Assembly (NCBI GenBank): GCA_016783555.1
Contig: JADHWH010000006.1
Span: 1 to 47,637, forward strand
DNA: 47,637 nt
From: Candidatus Omnitrophota bacterium
Lineage (GTDB): Bacteria; Omnitrophota; Gorgyraeia; JABMRJ01
Direction: 5' to 3'
Part shown: one piece after another, positions 44,987-47,637 of the stretch
How the letters are laid out: each line of letters opens with the position of its first letter
Position numbering within the stretch: position 1 is the first letter of the stretch
Made by a program: the position numbers and the translations under genes
Notes under the pieces: model-generated
The model's database searches: none
Told to the model about the DNA's origin: nothing
What the model saw: only the letters and a program-made list of their open reading frames with translations

Positions 44987-45478
44987 TCAAGGCTGATACT
45001 CGTACCAAAGATGCTTATCGACATATTGGGATAGTATCTCCTGGACCTTGCTTGGCGGTGGTGTCTTGAAATAAACGTCTATCACGGCATGTGATATCTC
45101 ATGCGCCAATATGTTATCGGTTATCCTGTCCGCGTAGACAATTATGGATTTATCCTTTTTGGAATAGAACGCGATATTGCCTTTTTCGTATTTTGGGTGT
45201 ATCTGTATATCAAAATGGAACTTCTCGGGATACATGTCCAGAAGGGCCTGGACCTTCTCGACTATCCTGTCTATCCTGTTCTTGGCCAGGCCCGGATAGG
45301 TATATATATCGATCTCGGCGCCGCTTATACGGCGGAAGAATGTCTTGAGGTTCGTATCATCTTTGTAATGGATATCGGTGTATCTTGTGGGGAAGGCTTT
45401 AAGGTCTTCTTCTGCTACCGCTTGAATAGCCAGAAAGGTGGTAATAAAGAATATAAGAAGAGCATAAAAAAATTTCAT
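44987..45478 (-). CDS. Secreted putative zinc metalloprotease (HEXXH)
   Basis: Signal peptide; IVYADRITDNILAHEISHAVIDVYF. Confidence 0.6.
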   Translation of the reverse strand: MKFFYALLIFFITTFLAIQAVAEEDLKAFPTRYTDIHYKDDTNLKTFFRRISGAEIDIYTYPGLAKNRIDRIVEKVQALLDMYPEKFHFDIQIHPKYEKGNIAFYSKKDKSIIVYADRITDNILAHEISHAVIDVYFKTPPPSKVQEILSQYVDKHLWYEYQP

Positions 45479-45482
45479 AAGG

Positions 45483-46046
45483 TTACGAGGTTTTAAAAAA
45501 ATCCGCCTTGTCTCTCGCCCTGGCTATCGCCTCCTTGGCCGCCGCTGTGTTATTTTTGGTTGCGGAGTCGTCCGCCTCTTCCAAGTCCGCTTTCAGCTCT
45601 TTGAGCCGGCCATCAAGTTTATCGACAGCCTCGTTCATCGCGCTCTCAAGCTCTGCCAGCTGGTCCGTCTTTCTCAGCCTTACCCGGCTTGAGAGATCGC
45701 CTGACTGAAGGCCGCGCAGGGCGCTTTCAAACCTGTAGAGCGGCCCCGCGATGCGGTGCGACAGGAAGATAAAGACAAGGAGCCCCGCTATAAGCACGGT
45801 TATGCCCACTACGGCGCTTAAGATAATGTAGTTACAAAGAAAGAAATTGGATGTCTTATCTACAACAAACCGAGGGCCGCAATAGCCCGTCGTCAGTGTA
45901 TCACCCGCGATGCGCATAAAGAGCGTCCCGATTAGAACCGCCTGGGCAACGAGGAGCAAAAGAAACATTGTAAAGAATCTTGTCTGGAAAGACTTTTTTA
46001 TAAAATAATTCCTTCTTCGCATAAATGTCCTTTTTTCGTCATTCAT
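45483..46046 (-). CDS. HAMP-domain membrane protein without output domain
   Basis: Two TMs; HRIAGPLYRFESALRGLQSGDLSSRVRLRKTDQLAELESAMNEAVDKL. Confidence 0.8.
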   Translation of the reverse strand: MNDEKRTFMRRRNYFIKKSFQTRFFTMFLLLLVAQAVLIGTLFMRIAGDTLTTGYCGPRFVVDKTSNFFLCNYIILSAVVGITVLIAGLLVFIFLSHRIAGPLYRFESALRGLQSGDLSSRVRLRKTDQLAELESAMNEAVDKLDGRLKELKADLEEADDSATKNNTAAAKEAIARARDKADFFKTS

Positions 46047-46630
46047 TTTAACAGCCTTTTTGAGATTGCCTCTTTATATACAACCACGTCCGAATCCTTC
46101 TTCTTCTTATCGAGCCAGTCCGTAAACGCCCGGGCCTTCTTGATAAGCTTAAGCTGTCCCTTGATCTGGCCGCGTATATCATCAAAAGGCGGGGTCTCCA
46201 GATCCTCGCTTTTAATATTGACGTAAAAGTCTTTTATCTCTTCATCGGTAACAGATACATACCCTTCAAACTCTGTGTTCTTATATTCGATAAATTCCCT
46301 TATGAGGGTCTGCTCCCAGAATGTCTTAATGGTATCCACAAACCGGGGCTCCTGGGCCATATTCTTCTTTGCGGCCTCCTGGATAATAATCCGCCTCTTT
46401 ACCAGCGTATCGGTCATCTCGTTAAGGGCGGAATCGTCAAGCTCAAGTGAAGGGTCCTGCCTCAGCCTGATAGCTATCTCCCTTTTAAGGTCTTTTAAGC
46501 ATATCTCCTCGCCGTTTACCTTCGCTATGACCTCAAGTTCGTCTGCTTCTTTTTTAGAAGCGCATCCTACAGTAGATACAAGCGTTAAAACTATCCAAAA
46601 AACGATTGTCCTGTGTAATATTATTCGCAT
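46043..46630 (-). CDS. Lipoprotein with SurA N-terminal-like chaperone domain, no PPIase domain
   Basis: Lipobox VGC; VIAKVNGEEICLKDLKREIAIRL...DTLVKRRIIIQEAAKKN...VTDEEIKDFYV. Confidence 0.75.
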   Translation of the reverse strand: MRIILHRTIVFWIVLTLVSTVGCASKKEADELEVIAKVNGEEICLKDLKREIAIRLRQDPSLELDDSALNEMTDTLVKRRIIIQEAAKKNMAQEPRFVDTIKTFWEQTLIREFIEYKNTEFEGYVSVTDEEIKDFYVNIKSEDLETPPFDDIRGQIKGQLKLIKKARAFTDWLDKKKKDSDVVVYKEAISKRLLK

Positions 46631-47637
46631 GTCCCCGCTCCTATGCCTGTAAATGTTCCTGTACCGGCATCAAAGGTCCCGCCAGCCTCTGAGCCTTCCT
46701 GAAACGTGTAAGAACCCCATGTGCCGCTTACGGCCGCGTGCCATTGATTGGTAAGAGGATCCCATACATCGCCCGCCAACGTTACCTGGTCTGCGCCGTT
46801 TATCCAGTCGACCGTCCATGAAGGGCCGGTAGTGCCGCTGAATAAGCCGTTTATGTCGCCTGTCCATAATAAGTCAAGGGCTGCGTTCTGGTAGACAGTA
46901 AGGTCAAATGTGACACTGGTCAATGTCCCGCCGGCCAAAAAGTCACCCGCGCCGCCGCCCAGTAATTCCGAATGGAGTTCGGTTATGGGGGTCTCAAATA
47001 GAAAATCGCTTATCGTATCGAATGTGGAAGCGTCAAAAAGGTCCGTCACCTCTACCCATTCAGCGACACAGATACCTTCCCAGGTATAGTCCTCTCCGTC
47101 CACATAGTGGCCTATGAACTTTCCGACAGGCTCATTCGGCATGCCGTCGCCTCCTATAAAACCGCCCGTGGTTGTCCATTCTTGAGCTATGTCGTCATAA
47201 CACCTTGTGAAGAACATCCCCTTGAATGTGCCGTCAATCGCGCCTGAATTCCATGTATTTCCCCCGGCATTTCCGAACCATACAGTCGAGGGTGGAGTAT
47301 TAGGCGATAGATCATCGTATCCGTGGCCGCCTAACCACATATTCCAGCCTGTGATAGGAGCTGCCGGTTTCTGGTAATCCCCCCGCATCTTCAAGAAGCA
47401 TAAACCGGTTAAGAGGCCGTCAAGTCCGTCTTCGTAGCCAATGCTCGCCCCAAAAAGCAAGTCCAGGTCTATACTGCCTGCGCTGCCGCCTGCGGTGTCA
47501 AAATCACCGCCCCATCCCCATGCTCCGCCTGCCGGAGGATCGTTGCAAACAAGGATGTCCCTATTGGCAATACCTAATTGAGGGTCATACGTATTCTGAA
47601 AAGTGGGAAAGAAGGCTTCATTGAAATACATGCCCGA
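46621..47637 (-). CDS. C-terminal part of a large Gly/Trp-rich extracellular protein, truncated at the window edge
   Basis: Open frame to the edge; beta-repeat-like WGSYTFQEGSEAGGTFDAGTGTFTGIGAGTCE*; no credible start seen. Confidence 0.65.
   Translation of the reverse strand, partial: SGMYFNEAFFPTFQNTYDPQLGIANRDILVCNDPPAGGAWGWGGDFDTAGGSAGSIDLDLLFGASIGYEDGLDGLLTGLCFLKMRGDYQKPAAPITGWNMWLGGHGYDDLSPNTPPSTVWFGNAGGNTWNSGAIDGTFKGMFFTRCYDDIAQEWTTTGGFIGGDGMPNEPVGKFIGHYVDGEDYTWEGICVAEWVEVTDLFDASTFDTISDFLFETPITELHSELLGGGAGDFLAGGTLTSVTFDLTVYQNAALDLLWTGDINGLFSGTTGPSWTVDWINGADQVTLAGDVWDPLTNQWHAAVSGTWGSYTFQEGSEAGGTFDAGTGTFTGIGAGTCE

Overview
Gene-dense, mostly minus-strand bacterial chromosomal window. 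Gene content and repeat style suggest an Omnitrophota/OP3-like uncultured lineage (inference only). I see no tRNA, rRNA, CRISPR array or intact transposase. Recognisable content: TtcA-type tRNA thiolase, NIL-domain protein, PC4-like protein, a 14-repeat FG-GAP/VCBS secreted protein with a CFI-box C-terminus coupled to a GspC/PDZ-like protein, two GT39 and one GT2 glycosyltransferases, DUF192, nitronate monooxygenase, STAS/histidine-kinase/PilZ genes, PAC2, a translationally coupled MscS / saccharopine-dehydrogenase-like / ATP-grasp operon, YbgC, REC+PilZ, a B-box/TM2/pilin-like fusion, LarA-like, nitroreductase, a mini-secretin, ABC exporter, stand-alone GMP synthase ATP-pyrophosphatase domain, YggU, GH26-like hydrolase, MATE, a tautomerase-REC fusion, and a HAMP/SurA-like envelope operon. 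Most interesting: (1) a dispersed palindrome CCCCGTTAGA...TCTAACGGGG, four copies on the minus-strand transcripts; two copies contain a strong-SD mini-ORF (MNPVRP...TAG), a mutually exclusive alternative hairpin and the SD of the downstream gene, like a translational attenuator; (2) a c-di-GMP-I (GEMM) riboswitch plus terminator controlling an unlisted 55-aa ORF, with another palindrome copy fused to the aptamer's 5' edge; (3) a 4-oxalocrotonate-tautomerase-like domain with N-terminal Pro fused to a response-regulator receiver; (4) the MscS/LKR/ATP-grasp operon; (5) an intergenic array of three hairpins sharing a symmetric GAA/GAA internal loop. All family calls are from reading the translations; no database search was run.
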